Positions 1 to 10,282 are shown, counted from the first letter of the stretch. The stretch is DNA of 64,000 nucleotides from Betaproteobacteria bacterium (GCA_016868255.1 VGHN01000002.1:87992-151991); one strand, 5' to 3'. The notes: generated by a model not told the origin, from the sequence alone. Program-made: numbers and translations.

Positions 1-1539
1 GAGGATGTCTCGACCGAGGAGGATGGGGAGCTGGAGTCTCGCCCACCGGTGGTGACCATCATGGGCCACGTCGATCATGGCAAGACTTCCTTGCTCGATT
101 ACATTCGTCGCTCAAAGGTTGCAGCAGGCGAGGCCGGTGGCATTACCCAACACATCGGTGCATACCACGTGAAGACCCCGCGGGGCGTCGTCACCTTTCT
201 TGATACACCGGGTCACGAGGCGTTTACGGCCATGCGTGCACGCGGTGCGAATGCCACAGACATTGTGGTCTTGGTTGTTGCGGCCGACGACGGCGTGATG
301 CCACAGACCAAAGAGGCGATCGCCCACGCGAAGGCAGCAAAGGTGCCCATCGTTGTTGCCATGAACAAGATTGACAAGCCAGAGGCCAATCCCGATCGAG
401 TTCGAGGTGAGTTGGTGGCCGAGGAAGTGGTGCCCGAGGAGTTCGGTGGCGATTCGCCGTTTGTCGCTGTCTCCGCCAAGACCGGTCAGGGGGTCGATGA
501 TCTTCTGGAGCAGGTTCTCCTGCAGGCCGAAGTCCTTGAACTCAAGGCACCGGCCAGGGCAATGGCCAAGGGTCTTGTGATCGAGGCGCGAATAGACAAG
601 GGCCGTGGCCCAGTGGCCACGATTCTTGTTCAATCAGGAACGCTTCGTCGTGGCGATGTTCTCTTGGCGGGAAGTTCGTTTGGCCGCGTGCGGGCAATGC
701 TCGATGAAGCGGGGCGCCCGATCGAGGAGGCCGGCCCATCCATCCCCGCCGAGATACTTGGTCTCACCGACGTGCCCTCGGCCGGCGATGAGGTTCTTGC
801 CTTGGGTGACGAGCGCAAAGCCAGAGAGATCGCACTCTTTCGCCAGGGCAAGTACCGCGATGTTCGGCTGGCCAAGCAGCAGGCTGCGAAGCTCGAGAAT
901 ATGTTCGAGAACATGGGAGAGGGCTTCCAGACCTTGCCACTCATTGTGAAGGCCGACGTTCAAGGCTCTCAAGAGGCACTTGCTGCCTCGATGCTCAAGC
1001 TATCCACCGATGAGGTGCGGGTCGCCGTGGTTCATGCCGCTGTTGGCGCCATTACCGAGTCGGACATCAACCTTGCCATTGCATCGAAGGCTGTGGTGAT
1101 TGGCTTTAATGTACGAGCCGACCAGGCGTCCCGAAAATTGGCCGAGGCCAATGGCATCGATCTTCGCTACTACACCATCATTTACGACGCAGTCGACGAT
1201 GTTCGCAATGCCATGCAGGGCATGCTCGCACCGGAGCGGCGTGAGAATGTCATTGGACTCGTTGAGATTCGGCAGATCTTCAAGGTGTCTCGTCTCGGGA
1301 ATATCGCAGGCTGTATGGTTCTCGAGGGCATCGTTCGTCGCAACGCACAGGTTCGTCTGTTGCGTGACAACGTGGTGGTCTGGACAGGCGAGCTCGATAC
1401 GCTCAAACGGTTCAAGGACGATGCCAAGGAGGTCAAAGAGGGCTTCGAGTGCGGCCTGACGCTCAAGGGCTTTGATGCAATCCAGGAGGGCGATCAGCTT
1501 GAAGTCTTCGAAATCCAGGAAATCGCGCGGACCCTCTAG
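1..1539 (+). CDS. infB: Translation initiation factor IF-2, 3' part (5' end outside window)
   Basis: The reading frame is open from base 1, so the N-terminal part of the gene lies upstream of the window. IF-2 is the GTPase that places initiator fMet-tRNA on the 30S subunit and promotes 50S joining. Of the 512 visible residues, G1 (GHVDHGKT) is at 22-29, G3 (DTPGH) near 68-72, G4 (NKID) near 122-125 and G5 (SAK) follows. After these come the beta-barrel domain, the IF-2-specific domain and the C-terminal fMet-tRNA-binding domain, ending in the usual QEIARTL-type tail. The missing part should be the variable N-terminal region, usually preceded by nusA. It overlaps the proposed rbfA start. Identity is certain; only the start is unknown. 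Confidence 0.97.
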   Translation, partial: EDVSTEEDGELESRPPVVTIMGHVDHGKTSLLDYIRRSKVAAGEAGGITQHIGAYHVKTPRGVVTFLDTPGHEAFTAMRARGANATDIVVLVVAADDGVMPQTKEAIAHAKAAKVPIVVAMNKIDKPEANPDRVRGELVAEEVVPEEFGGDSPFVAVSAKTGQGVDDLLEQVLLQAEVLELKAPARAMAKGLVIEARIDKGRGPVATILVQSGTLRRGDVLLAGSSFGRVRAMLDEAGRPIEEAGPSIPAEILGLTDVPSAGDEVLALGDERKAREIALFRQGKYRDVRLAKQQAAKLENMFENMGEGFQTLPLIVKADVQGSQEALAASMLKLSTDEVRVAVVHAAVGAITESDINLAIASKAVVIGFNVRADQASRKLAEANGIDLRYYTIIYDAVDDVRNAMQGMLAPERRENVIGLVEIRQIFKVSRLGNIAGCMVLEGIVRRNAQVRLLRDNVVVWTGELDTLKRFKDDAKEVKEGFECGLTLKGFDAIQEGDQLEVFEIQEIARTL

Positions 1540-1894
1540 AGCCACGATTGAGCGAGGTTTTCGTGTGGCCGATCAGGTCCAGCGAGACCTCGCGGAACTG
1601 CTTCGGCTCGAGGTGCGTGACCCGCGTATTGGATTTGTGACGCTGACGGAAGTAGAGATCTCCGCAGACTACGCCCACGCAAAAGTTTTCTATTCAGTGC
1701 TGCCCGACAGCGACGAGCAGCGCTCGAAGTCGGCCCAAGGCCTGGCTGCCTGCCGAGGTTTCTTGCGTGCAAGGCTCGCACAGATGCTTGGTATTCACCA
1801 GACCCCAGAACTTCATTTTGTACTCGATGACTCGGTCTCCCGAGGCGCCCATCTCAGCGCACTGATTGATGAGGCGGTGGGCCGGTCGTCCTAG
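1499..1894 (+). CDS. rbfA: 30S ribosome-binding factor A
   Basis: RbfA binds the 30S subunit late in assembly and helps 16S rRNA 5'-end maturation and cold growth. The core [20 protein letters not shown] followed by [20 protein letters not shown] is typical KH-like RbfA. No in-frame ATG lies between the infB stop and this core. I place the start at TTG 1499 because AGGAGG at 1484-1489 sits at good spacing and gives 131 residues, close to the family's usual length. This overlaps the end of infB by 41 bases. Alternatives are ATG 1475 (further inside infB), ATT 1547 and GTG 1565; the last would leave almost nothing before the core. Sure of identity, moderately sure of the start. Confidence 0.9.
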   Translation: MKSSKSRKSRGPSRATIERGFRVADQVQRDLAELLRLEVRDPRIGFVTLTEVEISADYAHAKVFYSVLPDSDEQRSKSAQGLAACRGFLRARLAQMLGIHQTPELHFVLDDSVSRGAHLSALIDEAVGRSS

Positions 1895-1913
1895 GACGCC
1901 GGCGCCGCATTCT

Positions 1914-2825
1914 ATGAGTTCCAGACGACGCGTGGACGGCTTGTTGGTGCTCGATAAGCCAAAGGGCCCTTCCTCGACTCAAGTGCTTGGTTACGTCAAG
2001 CGTTTGTTCCGTGCCAGCAAGGCCGGGCACGCCGGAACCCTCGATCCACTCGCCTCGGGTCTACTGCCGGTGATGTTTGGTGAGGCGACCAAGTTTGCCC
2101 AGCAGGGATTGGAGTCCGATAAGTCTTATTTGGCAGAGATTGAATTGGGCATCAGCACAGACTCCGGTGATGCCGAGGGAGAAGTACTCTCCCGCCAGAC
2201 GGTCGCTGTTTCACGTGAGCAGGTCCAGGTCGTTGTTGAGTCCATGGTGGGGCCACAACTGCAGGTTCCGCCGATGCACTCGGCACTGAAGCACCAGGGC
2301 AAGCCCCTCTACGCCTACGCGCGGGCAGGAGAGGAAGTTCATCGCGAGGGCCGCAGGATTGAGATTTACAGCATCGCCCTTGTTGGCTTGGAGGGGACTC
2401 GGATGAAGGTTCAGCTTCGATGTTCGAAAGGCACCTATGTTCGAGTCATTGCCCAGGAGATTGGAAAACGACTCGGCTGTGGCGCTCATTTGGCGGGGCT
2501 GCGACGCAATGGCTTGGGCCCGCTGGGGGATCAAGATGCGGTGACACTCGAGCAGCTCGAAGCCCTGGCCAAGGACGACCCCACGAGTATCGATGGCGTG
2601 CTGTTGCCGGTGGATCACCTCATTCGAGATTGGCCCACAGTGACGCTTGGTCATGTCCAACTCGATTCTTTTTTGCACGGCCGTGTGGTCAGCATTCCGC
2701 CAGCGCCCGGTCATTCGACCCAAGACCGGGTTCGAGTGATCGATTGCTCCGGCAGGTTTTTCGGGACAGGCAGTTGGGTGGGGGGACAGTTGTCGCCCAC
2801 CCGATTGCTGGCCCAACTTGGTTAA
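1914..2825 (+). CDS. truB: tRNA pseudouridine(55) synthase
   Basis: TruB makes the pseudouridine at position 55 in the T-loop of tRNAs. The 303-residue product has the catalytic motif GHAGTLDPLASGLL with the nucleophilic aspartate at residue 44. It also has the KPKGPSS motif near the N-terminus and a C-terminal PUA-like region of about 80 residues. I chose ATG 1914 because it gives a canonical N-terminus (RVDGLLVLDKP); the frame is open further upstream into rbfA but without matching residues. The ribosome-binding site is weak, so coupling to rbfA translation 19 bases upstream is plausible. The order infB-rbfA-truB is the usual translation-factor operon. Confidence 0.96.
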   Translation: MSSRRRVDGLLVLDKPKGPSSTQVLGYVKRLFRASKAGHAGTLDPLASGLLPVMFGEATKFAQQGLESDKSYLAEIELGISTDSGDAEGEVLSRQTVAVSREQVQVVVESMVGPQLQVPPMHSALKHQGKPLYAYARAGEEVHREGRRIEIYSIALVGLEGTRMKVQLRCSKGTYVRVIAQEIGKRLGCGAHLAGLRRNGLGPLGDQDAVTLEQLEALAKDDPTSIDGVLLPVDHLIRDWPTVTLGHVQLDSFLHGRVVSIPPAPGHSTQDRVRVIDCSGRFFGTGSWVGGQLSPTRLLAQLG

Positions 2826-2843
2826 ATTTCAAGGAGAAGTTTC

Positions 2844-4664
2844 ATGCGCCAACTGCGCAACATTGCAATCATCGCCCACGTGGACCATGGCAAGACCACC
2901 CTGGTGGACAAGCTACTTCAGCAGTCAGGCACCTTTCGATCCAACCAGGCCGTGTCCGAGCGGGTGATGGACTCCAACGACCTCGAGAAGGAGCGCGGAA
3001 TCACCATTCTTGCCAAGAATTGTGCGGTCGAATTCGAGGGCACGCATATCAATATCGTTGACACGCCGGGGCACGCGGATTTTGGCGGCGAGGTGGAGCG
3101 GGTCCTCTCGATGGTCGACAGCGTTCTTCTGCTGGTCGACGCTGTCGAGGGGCCAATGCCGCAGACGCGCTTCGTTACACGCAAGGCTCTGGCCCAGGGC
3201 CTCAAGCCCATTGTGGTGGTCAACAAGGTCGATCGTCCGGGGGCACGTCCCGACTGGGTGGTCAGCCAGACCTTCGATCTCTTTGACAAGCTCGGTGCCA
3301 CTGAAGAGCAACTTGATTTTCCGGTGGTCTACGCCTCTGCATTGCAGGGCTTTGCCACCTTGAACCATTCCCAACCCGGCACCGATATGCGCCCGCTTTT
3401 TGAGGCCATTCTTCAGTATGTGCCGATCCGCGATGACGATGAAAATGGTCCCCTTCGGCTACAGATCTGCTCCCTCGATTACTCCAGTTATGTCGGCAAG
3501 ATTGGTATTGGCCGGGTCGCCCGCGGCCGGCTCAAGCCCCTTCAGGATGTTGTAATTGTGGATGGTCCCGAGGGTGCACCTCGTAAGGCTCGAATCAATC
3601 AGGTCTTAGAGTTTCGCGGTTTGGAACGAGAGGTTGTTGAGGAAGCCTTGGCGGGGGATATCGTGCTCATCAATGGCATTGAGGATCTCAATATTGGCAC
3701 CACGATCTGTGACCCTGCCAATGTGGATGCCTTCCCGATGCTGAAGGTAGATGAACCGACGCTGTCGATGAACTTCATGGTGAACAACTCACCATTGGCT
3801 GGCCGCGAGGGAAAATTCGTGACCAGCCGTCAGATTCGTGAGCGGCTGGAAAGAGAGCTAAAGAGCAATGTGGCCCTGCGTGTTGAGTTCGGTTCGGACA
3901 CTGACACATTCAAAGTCTCTGGCCGGGGAGAGCTTCACTTGACAATCCTCCTTGAAAATATGCGGCGCGAGGGCTATGAGTTGGCGGTCTCTCGGCCACG
4001 TGTGGTCTTCAAGGACACAGAGGGCGGCGAGCGCCTCGAGCCCTATGAGATGCTCACTGTCGATGTGGAACAGGAGCATCAGGGCCCAATCATGGAGAAT
4101 CTGGGGCTGCGCAAGGGAGACCTGCTCGACATGGTTCCGGATGACAAGGGGAGGGTCCGACTGGAGTACCGTATTCCCGCCCGAGGACTCATTGGCTTTC
4201 AAGGCGAGTTTCTCACCCTGACCCGCGGCACGGGCCTGATGAGTCATATCTTTGATGCCTACGGTCCATACAAGGGCGAGCTTGCCGAGCGTCGCAACGG
4301 CGTACTGATCTCTCAGGACGATGGCGAGGCCGTGGCCTACGCGCTCTGGAAGCTTCAAGAGCGGGGGCGTATGTTTGTATCGCCCGGCGAGAAGCTCTAT
4401 GAAGGAATGATCATCGGCATTCACAGTAGAGACAACGACTTGGTGGTTAATCCGGTAAGAGAGAAGAAGCTCACCAATGTTCGGGCCTCCGGCAAGGACG
4501 AGCATATCGATCTCACCACGCCAATTGAGCTCACTCTAGAGAAGGCAGTTGAGTTCATTGCGGAGGACGAACTTGTGGAGATCACGCCACAGAGCATTCG
4601 TCTGCGCAAGCGATACCTGGTCGAGCACGAGCGCCGCAAGGCGGCTCGTGAAGAGGCTGCTTGA
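2844..4664 (+). CDS. typA: Ribosome-associated GTPase TypA/BipA
   Basis: TypA/BipA is an EF-G-like translational GTPase involved in 50S assembly and in stress or low-temperature growth. G1 is [10 protein letters not shown] at residues 11-20, G3 is [11 protein letters not shown], and G4 is [10 protein letters not shown]. The rest has EF-G domain II, III and V equivalents and the TypA-specific C-terminal domain with a basic tail ([17 protein letters not shown]). The length of 606 residues matches the family. AAGGAGAA precedes the ATG at good spacing. It starts 18 bases after truB, so probably belongs to the same transcript. Confidence 0.97.
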   Translation: MRQLRNIAIIAHVDHGKTTLVDKLLQQSGTFRSNQAVSERVMDSNDLEKERGITILAKNCAVEFEGTHINIVDTPGHADFGGEVERVLSMVDSVLLLVDAVEGPMPQTRFVTRKALAQGLKPIVVVNKVDRPGARPDWVVSQTFDLFDKLGATEEQLDFPVVYASALQGFATLNHSQPGTDMRPLFEAILQYVPIRDDDENGPLRLQICSLDYSSYVGKIGIGRVARGRLKPLQDVVIVDGPEGAPRKARINQVLEFRGLEREVVEEALAGDIVLINGIEDLNIGTTICDPANVDAFPMLKVDEPTLSMNFMVNNSPLAGREGKFVTSRQIRERLERELKSNVALRVEFGSDTDTFKVSGRGELHLTILLENMRREGYELAVSRPRVVFKDTEGGERLEPYEMLTVDVEQEHQGPIMENLGLRKGDLLDMVPDDKGRVRLEYRIPARGLIGFQGEFLTLTRGTGLMSHIFDAYGPYKGELAERRNGVLISQDDGEAVAYALWKLQERGRMFVSPGEKLYEGMIIGIHSRDNDLVVNPVREKKLTNVRASGKDEHIDLTTPIELTLEKAVEFIAEDELVEITPQSIRLRKRYLVEHERRKAAREEAA

Positions 4665-4698
4665 TCGACCAAGGATCTTCGAACCGAGCCACCCCCGC

Positions 4699-5874
4699 AT
4701 GAGTTCCCCCTTGTCAGACCTCTCGCGCCGGGCCCTCAACACCCGGCCGTTCTATGTCATGGAGCTGATGGCCCGTGCCCATGGCTTTCGAGCGAGGGGT
4801 GGAGAGGTTGTGAGCATGGTGGTCGGCGAGCCCGACTTTCCCACCCCTGAGCCGATTCTTGTCGCTGCCCGCAAGCACCTCGAGGTGGGTCGTATTCACT
4901 ACACAGATGCGCTCGGACTCATGGCACTTCGTGAGGCGATCGCAAGAGACTATGCCCATCGAGACCAACTCGATATTGATCCTGCAAGGGTGATGGTGAC
5001 GGCCGGTGCCTCCGGTGCCTTGCTGCTTTGTTTCGCAGCAATGCTCAATCCCGGAGACGAGGTTCTCATTCTTGACCCTGGCTACCCTTGCAATCGAGAA
5101 TTTGTCTCGATGGTCAATGGCGTTCCGCGAAGCCTGCCGGTGACAGCCGAGACCAATTTTCAGCCCACATTGGAACAGGTTCAGCAGGCGTGGGGCCCCA
5201 ATACGAAGGCATTGCTGCTGGCCTCTCCCGCCAACCCCACTGGCTGCACGCTCGACCCAGTGGTGGCCGCGCAGATTCACGATTTCATTGCATCCAGGGG
5301 CGGCTGGTTTGTGGCCGATGAGATCTATCTACGTATTCAATTCAGTGGTGGCGCGCGTTCGTTCCTTGGTCTCGGGAATCGGGTCATCTCGATCAACAGC
5401 TTCTCGAAGACCTACTCCATGACGGGCTGGCGGCTGGGCTGGATGGTTGCGCCCATTGAATGGATGCCTGCATTGGAGCGGCTCTCACAGAATCTATTCA
5501 TTTCCGCATCGGGGCTTGCCCAGCATGCCGCGCTCGAGGCATTTCATTCAGACACCTATGCAATCGTCGAAGGGTATCGAGGCCGCTATGCAGAGCACGC
5601 AGAGTCCCTTCTGCCACGGCTGAAGGCGCTGGGCCTTGCAATTCCTGCCCAGCCCTCCGGGGCCTTCTATGCGTACTGCGATGTGTCGCCTCTGGTCGCC
5701 GACAGCTATGCATTCTGCCTGGAACTCTGCGACAAGATGGGTGTCTTGATTGCTCCCGGGCGTGACTTCAGCGACTTCGATGCCCATAAGTTTGTGCGGG
5801 TCTCATTCCCCAAACCAATCGCGGTGTTGGAAGAGGGCCTCGATCGAATGGAGCGCTACTTCTTAGGCCGATAG
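4699..5874 (+). CDS. PLP-dependent class I/II aminotransferase
   Basis: A 391-residue fold-type I aminotransferase related to aspartate/alanine aminotransferases. The PLP-binding lysine is in NSFSKTYSMTGWRLGW (about residue 237). Other PLP and substrate contacts include the GASGALLLCF loop, SPANPTGC, the aspartate in VADEIYLR, and a C-terminal arginine in VRVSFPKP. The start at ATG 4699 gives the expected N-terminus (SRRALNTRPFYVMELMARA); the frame runs upstream into typA without homology. The substrate cannot be told from sequence. Its last 19 bases overlap the 3' end of mogA on the opposite strand. I do not assign a symbol; a second aminotransferase, alaC, lies at 27 kb. Confidence 0.9.
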   Translation: MSSPLSDLSRRALNTRPFYVMELMARAHGFRARGGEVVSMVVGEPDFPTPEPILVAARKHLEVGRIHYTDALGLMALREAIARDYAHRDQLDIDPARVMVTAGASGALLLCFAAMLNPGDEVLILDPGYPCNREFVSMVNGVPRSLPVTAETNFQPTLEQVQQAWGPNTKALLLASPANPTGCTLDPVVAAQIHDFIASRGGWFVADEIYLRIQFSGGARSFLGLGNRVISINSFSKTYSMTGWRLGWMVAPIEWMPALERLSQNLFISASGLAQHAALEAFHSDTYAIVEGYRGRYAEHAESLLPRLKALGLAIPAQPSGAFYAYCDVSPLVADSYAFCLELCDKMGVLIAPGRDFSDFDAHKFVRVSFPKPIAVLEEGLDRMERYFLGR

Positions 5875-6437
5875 GCCTTGCAGATCGACTCATCGACGTG
5901 AAGGCTCGGGCCGCCAATGAGTTCCATTCCATAGGGCACCGCCGCAAAGATGCCCGGCACCCGAATCTCGCCCGTCTCGGTGCGAAGACCCTCGAGGGTC
6001 TCCTGAATGGCACGCGGCCGGCCAGGCAGATTAATGATGAGGCAATTCCCCCGAATGACAGCCACCTGACGCGAGAGGATCGCAGTGGGGACGAATTGCA
6101 GCGATATCTGCCTCATCTGTTCACCAAATCCCGGCAAGTCTCTGTCGGCAACGGCCAGTGTGGCCTCTGGAGTGACATCCCGCTTGGCGGGTCCCGTGCC
6201 CCCCGTGGTCAGCAACAGGTCACATTTCTGTTGGTCGACGAGATCAATGAGCGTTGCGGAGATGACCGACTCTTCATCGGGGATCAGCCTCTCGATCGCC
6301 GTCCAGGGACTGGTGAGTGCTCTGGAGAGCCATTGCTTCAGACTGGGCAAGCCTTCGTCGGGGTAGACCCCGGCGCTGGCCCGGTCGCTGATGGATACCA
6401 GACCAATCCTGGCCACTCGAGTGTCGTCATGCTTCAT
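5856..6437 (-). CDS. mogA: Molybdopterin adenylyltransferase
   Basis: MogA adenylates molybdopterin before MoeA inserts molybdate. The 193-residue product starts RVARIGLVSISDRASAG and carries the MoaB/Mog signature TTGGTGPAKRDVTPEA, then an INLPGRPRAIQETL segment and a C-terminal VPYGMELIGG tail. I chose the ATG with its A at base 6437, because an upstream in-frame ATG would run into pmbA and lacks homology. It is divergent from pmbA with only 16 bases between start codons, so the two must share an extremely short control region or be read from promoters inside each other. It works with moeA, moaD and moaE at 31-33 kb. MoaB-like paralogues are the main alternative. Confidence 0.93.
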   Translation of the reverse strand: MKHDDTRVARIGLVSISDRASAGVYPDEGLPSLKQWLSRALTSPWTAIERLIPDEESVISATLIDLVDQQKCDLLLTTGGTGPAKRDVTPEATLAVADRDLPGFGEQMRQISLQFVPTAILSRQVAVIRGNCLIINLPGRPRAIQETLEGLRTETGEIRVPGIFAAVPYGMELIGGPSLHVDESICKAYRPKK

Positions 6438-6453
6438 GGCACTATTGTGACCC

Positions 6454-7818
6454 ATGCAATCCAAAGACTCCCAAACCTTCTTTTATAGCCCCGAATCGCT
6501 TTGGGACATGTCTCACCAACTCCTGGATATTGCCAGCGAGCTAGGCGCCTCGGATGCAAGTGCCGAGGTCTCAGAGCAGTCCGGATTGAGCGTCTCAGTG
6601 CGAATGGGACAGCTCGAGACGATTGAGCGAACCCGCGACCGCGGCGCGGCCGTGACGGTCTACAAAGGCCATCGTCGTGGCCATGCATCGACCTCCGACC
6701 TCTCGGAACCTGCGCTGCGCGCAACTGTGCAACGCGCTCTTGATATTGCACATTACACGGCAGAGGACCCACATTCCGGACTTCCCGAGGATGCGGACAT
6801 TGCCCGAGAGATGCGGGATTTGTCGCTGTTTCATCCTTGGTCGATCACCGCCGATGCAGCGGCCCGACTCGCCCTGGAGGCCGAGGCCGCCGCGCTGTCG
6901 GTCAGTCCCCTCATTCAAAACAGCGAGGGCGCCTCGGTGGCGGCCAGCCATGGGCAGTTTCATTCTGCGAATTCCCGCGGTTTTTCAGGGGGCTACCCAT
7001 ACAGCCGCCATTGGCTCAATGTGGCCCCCATCGCCGGATCGGGCGAGGCCATGCAACGCGATGACTGGCACACCACGAGCCGGGTCGCCACGGAGTTGTT
7101 GCCTCCCAAGGCAGTGGGTCGCTATGCCGCCGAGCGTGCGCTCTCGCGGCTTGGTGCCCGGCGTATTCCCACTGGCGAGTATCCAGTGATTTTCGAGGCC
7201 CCATTGGCCGTTGGCCTGATGGGCTCTCTGGTTCATGCCCTTTCGGGAAGCGCCCTCTATCGAAAGGCGAGCTTTCTCAATGACAGCATGGGCCAGTCCA
7301 TCTTCCCCGACGGGCTTGAGCTCACAGAGGATCCCTTCGTTTTGGGCGCTGCGGGGAGCGCACCCTTCGACGATGAAGGTGTTCGAGTGCAAGCCAGACG
7401 CGTCATTGCCAATGGGTGTGTCGAGGGCTACTTTCTCTCCACCTACACCGCGCGCAAGCTGGGTATGCGGACCACTGGTAACTCGGGGGGGGCGCACAAT
7501 CTGCGTTGGACCTTGAATCAGTCCCGAGGCGCTGCTGGCTCGCTCGCCGAACTAATTCGGATGATGCGGCGCGGCCTCTTGGTCACGGAGCTCATGGGAC
7601 AGGGCGTCAACGGACTCACTGGTGACTACTCTCGAGGCGCGTTTGGCTACTGGGTTGAGAATGGAGAGATTCAGTACCCGGTCGAAGAGATTACGATTGC
7701 CGGTAACCTCAAGCAGATGTTCAAGGGCATTGTTGCCATCGGGGGTGACGAGATCAATCGTGGAACCAAAACCTCTGGGTCGGTGCTGATCGACCGCATG
7801 ATGATCGCAGGCAGCTAG
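6454..7818 (+). CDS. pmbA: Metalloprotease-like protein PmbA (TldE)
   Basis: PmbA/TldE is the partner subunit of TldD in a heterodimeric metalloprotease that degrades unfolded peptides and matures microcin or acts on antitoxin in enterics. The 454-residue product has the family's N-terminal domain (SVRMGQLETIERTRDRG) and a C-terminal domain with NSGGAHNLRW, GVNGLTGDYSRGAFGYWVENG and PVEEITIAGNLKQM, all PmbA-like. It lacks the HExxxH zinc motif of TldD, as expected for the TldE/PmbA partner. The start ATG 6454 lies 16 bases from the divergent mogA start. It converges on spoT with six bases between stop codons and no visible terminator. Confidence 0.94.
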   Translation: MQSKDSQTFFYSPESLWDMSHQLLDIASELGASDASAEVSEQSGLSVSVRMGQLETIERTRDRGAAVTVYKGHRRGHASTSDLSEPALRATVQRALDIAHYTAEDPHSGLPEDADIAREMRDLSLFHPWSITADAAARLALEAEAAALSVSPLIQNSEGASVAASHGQFHSANSRGFSGGYPYSRHWLNVAPIAGSGEAMQRDDWHTTSRVATELLPPKAVGRYAAERALSRLGARRIPTGEYPVIFEAPLAVGLMGSLVHALSGSALYRKASFLNDSMGQSIFPDGLELTEDPFVLGAAGSAPFDDEGVRVQARRVIANGCVEGYFLSTYTARKLGMRTTGNSGGAHNLRWTLNQSRGAAGSLAELIRMMRRGLLVTELMGQGVNGLTGDYSRGAFGYWVENGEIQYPVEEITIAGNLKQMFKGIVAIGGDEINRGTKTSGSVLIDRMMIAGS

Positions 7819-7824
7819 CGCCAG

Positions 7825-10044
7825 TTACATCCCTGGGCTTGCCCCTGCATTCTTGGTTCGGCGCGTGGCTCGGTGCACTGTTTTGTTCCTGCGAACGCGT
7901 CGTAGCACGTCTGCCAGGTGGAGCCTGTTTTTTACCTCAATGGCCACTGCCAGGGTGGCGAGCCCCCCCGCATGGGGTTCGATTGAAATATCAACGATAT
8001 TGGCCTGGCATGCGGATATAGCGGCAGCGACCTTGGCCAGTACTCCGGGCTCGTCGTTGACCTCAATATCGAGTTGGGTCTGAAAGACCCGAAAGAGTGG
8101 GTCGCCCCAAACAACATCTGCCCAGCGCGCCGCATCTTTGCTGCGTTGCCTGCGTGCCATGGGGCAACTGGCACGGTGAACAAGCAGGCCAGCGCCGCCA
8201 CGCATGAATCCCCAGGCGTTGTCACCAGCGATCGGAAAGCAACAACTTGCATATTGGACCGCGGTGCCCTCCGACCCGTTGATGCTGATTCCAATATCGG
8301 CCTGGGTGAGATGCTCGATCGAGAGACGCAGGGCCGCCTGTGCGTATGGATTGAGTTGCTTCGCAAGCAGGGCACTGCCATCAATTGGGGCCAGTCGCCT
8401 TGCGGCGACATTGGCCAGCATATGCCCCAGGCCGATGGCCTCGAAGACGCCCTCGCGATCGTTGGCTGTGGCCTCGGCAAAGAGTTGCGACCAATTCAGT
8501 GTTGGGTCATCGATCCCCACAAGTCCCACGCCCTTGAGGGCAGAATCGAGCAGACGCCGCCCAAATGAGATGGCCCTCTCACGGGTGTGATTCTTAAGGC
8601 TGTGCCGTATCTCGGCCCGGGCTTTGGCTGTTTTAACAAAACCGAGCCAGCCCGGATGCGGATTTGCTTCCGCACGTGTTTCAATCCGCACCACATCACC
8701 GTTTCGCAACTCGGTATCGAGCGGCTTGCTTTGGCCATTCACCAAGGCAGCCACGCAACGGTTGCCGACGTCGGTATGGACCATATACGCGAAGTCAACC
8801 GGGGTGGCGCCTCGGGGTAACTCTCGAATTTCACCCTTCGGAGTGAAGATGTAGACGACATCAGGAAAGAGATCGATCTTGACGTGGTCAATGAGCTCAT
8901 TGGCCTCGCCACCGCGTGTTTGCAGCAGAGATTGCATCCATTCATGGGCCTTTTGCTGCAGGGGTGTCACCGCACTGTCGTTCTCTTTGTAGAGCCAGTG
9001 GGCGGCGACACCGGCCTCGGCCACACGGTGCATTTCGTGGGTTCGAATCTGAAATTCGATGGGCGTCCCATAGGGCCCGATAACAACGGTGTGCAGTGAT
9101 TGATACCCGTTGGACTTCGGCAGGGCGATGTAGTCTTTGAAGCGTCCTGGAGAAGGCTTAAAGAGTGCGTGAAGTGCACCGAGCGCCAAGTAACAATCCG
9201 ATAGCCTCGGCACCAAGATGCGAAAGCCATAAATATCCAATACTTCGGCAAAGCTCAGTCGCTTCTCTCGCATCTTTCGGTAGATCGAGAAGAGGCTCTT
9301 CTCCCGGCCCGAGACATGGGCCTCGATGCCGAAACGAGGCAGTTGCTCGGTTACAGATTGTTCGAGGCGCCCGATGATCTCCTTGCGGTTGCCTCTTGCG
9401 GCCATAAGCGACTGGGAGAGCACCCGGTAACGCTTGGGGAAGAGACCCTCGAAGCAGAGGTCCTCGAACTCTCGAAAGACTTCGTTAAGACCGAGTCGAT
9501 GGGCAATGGGGGCATAGATATCGAGGGTCTCTTTGGCGACCCGCTCGCGCTTCTCGCAACTGACCCCTACGAGGGTTCGCATATTGTGCAGGCGATCGGC
9601 GAGCTTAATGAGTATGACCCGGACATCGTCGGCCATGGCCATAAACATCTTGCGAAAGTTCTCGGCCTGCGCCTCTTCGCGACTCTGAAACTGGAGCTTA
9701 TCGAGTTTGGTGAGACCGCTGACAAGCGAGGCCACGCTGGGCCCAAATCGCTCCGCTATCTCTTGGGTGCTAACTCCACAGTCTTCCACCGTATCATGAA
9801 GCAAGGCCGCCATGAGTGCCTCGGCATCGAGCTTCCAGTTGCTACAGACTTCGGCAACAGCCAGGGGGTGGGTAATGTAAGGGTCGCCCGACTGGCGGGA
9901 CTGGCCCAGGTGGGCCTGATCGGCGAAGCGAAAGGCTTCGGTTAGCTTAGTCGCATCGGGGGCGGGCAGATAGGCGACCCGCTCGAGGAGTTGCCCAACA
10001 GAGACAACCGCGTTTGGGCCAGAGGCAACGGCGTCGCGATGCAT
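7825..10044 (-). CDS. spoT: Bifunctional (p)ppGpp synthetase/hydrolase (Rel/SpoT)
   Basis: This RSH enzyme makes and degrades the alarmone (p)ppGpp. The 739 residues show the hydrolase HD domain with HDTVED at about 83-88 and GDPYITHP just before it. The synthetase domain has FSIYRKMREK and YGFRILVPR, then RFKDYIALPKSNGYQSLHT at about 301-319. The TGS domain (about 395-460) contains PRGATPVDFAY. A central helical region and a C-terminal ACT/RRM domain (DEPGVLAKVAAAISACQANI) complete it. The RxKD charge signature (RFKD at 301-304) rather than ExDD fits a bifunctional or SpoT-type enzyme, and the intact HD pair supports hydrolase activity. It is the last gene of the yicC-gmk-rpoZ-spoT run, 21 bases after rpoZ. 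Confidence 0.96.
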   Translation of the reverse strand: MHRDAVASGPNAVVSVGQLLERVAYLPAPDATKLTEAFRFADQAHLGQSRQSGDPYITHPLAVAEVCSNWKLDAEALMAALLHDTVEDCGVSTQEIAERFGPSVASLVSGLTKLDKLQFQSREEAQAENFRKMFMAMADDVRVILIKLADRLHNMRTLVGVSCEKRERVAKETLDIYAPIAHRLGLNEVFREFEDLCFEGLFPKRYRVLSQSLMAARGNRKEIIGRLEQSVTEQLPRFGIEAHVSGREKSLFSIYRKMREKRLSFAEVLDIYGFRILVPRLSDCYLALGALHALFKPSPGRFKDYIALPKSNGYQSLHTVVIGPYGTPIEFQIRTHEMHRVAEAGVAAHWLYKENDSAVTPLQQKAHEWMQSLLQTRGGEANELIDHVKIDLFPDVVYIFTPKGEIRELPRGATPVDFAYMVHTDVGNRCVAALVNGQSKPLDTELRNGDVVRIETRAEANPHPGWLGFVKTAKARAEIRHSLKNHTRERAISFGRRLLDSALKGVGLVGIDDPTLNWSQLFAEATANDREGVFEAIGLGHMLANVAARRLAPIDGSALLAKQLNPYAQAALRLSIEHLTQADIGISINGSEGTAVQYASCCFPIAGDNAWGFMRGGAGLLVHRASCPMARRQRSKDAARWADVVWGDPLFRVFQTQLDIEVNDEPGVLAKVAAAISACQANIVDISIEPHAGGLATLAVAIEVKNRLHLADVLRRVRRNKTVHRATRRTKNAGASPGM

Positions 10045-10065
10045 GGCCGTTGGCTCAACTGTTTG

Positions 10066-10269
10066 TTAGATCGGCACCTTGCGAAGCATTTCGCGGCCGG
10101 TGGCTCCAGCGGCGATTTCCCGCAAGGCTGTGACGGTGGGCTTGTCTCGTGAGTCGACCTTGGGTGTGGAGCCCTGGGCCAGCTGGCGAGCTCGGTAGGC
10201 GGCAGCCAAGGCCAGTTCGAATCGGTTGGGGATTCTGTCGAGACAATCTTCTACAGTAATTCTTGCCAT
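10066..10269 (-). CDS. rpoZ: RNA polymerase omega subunit
   Basis: Omega (67 residues here) binds the beta' subunit, assists RNA polymerase assembly and contributes to the ppGpp site. The sequence [20 protein letters not shown], then [12 protein letters not shown] and [13 protein letters not shown], is diagnostic. I chose the ATG with its A at base 10269, giving the canonical N-terminus; the frame remains open upstream towards gmk but without homology. It sits between gmk and spoT, a widely conserved arrangement that links omega with ppGpp metabolism. Confidence 0.95.
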   Translation of the reverse strand: MARITVEDCLDRIPNRFELALAAAYRARQLAQGSTPKVDSRDKPTVTALREIAAGATGREMLRKVPI

Positions 10270-10282
10270 GGATTTTTGATTC

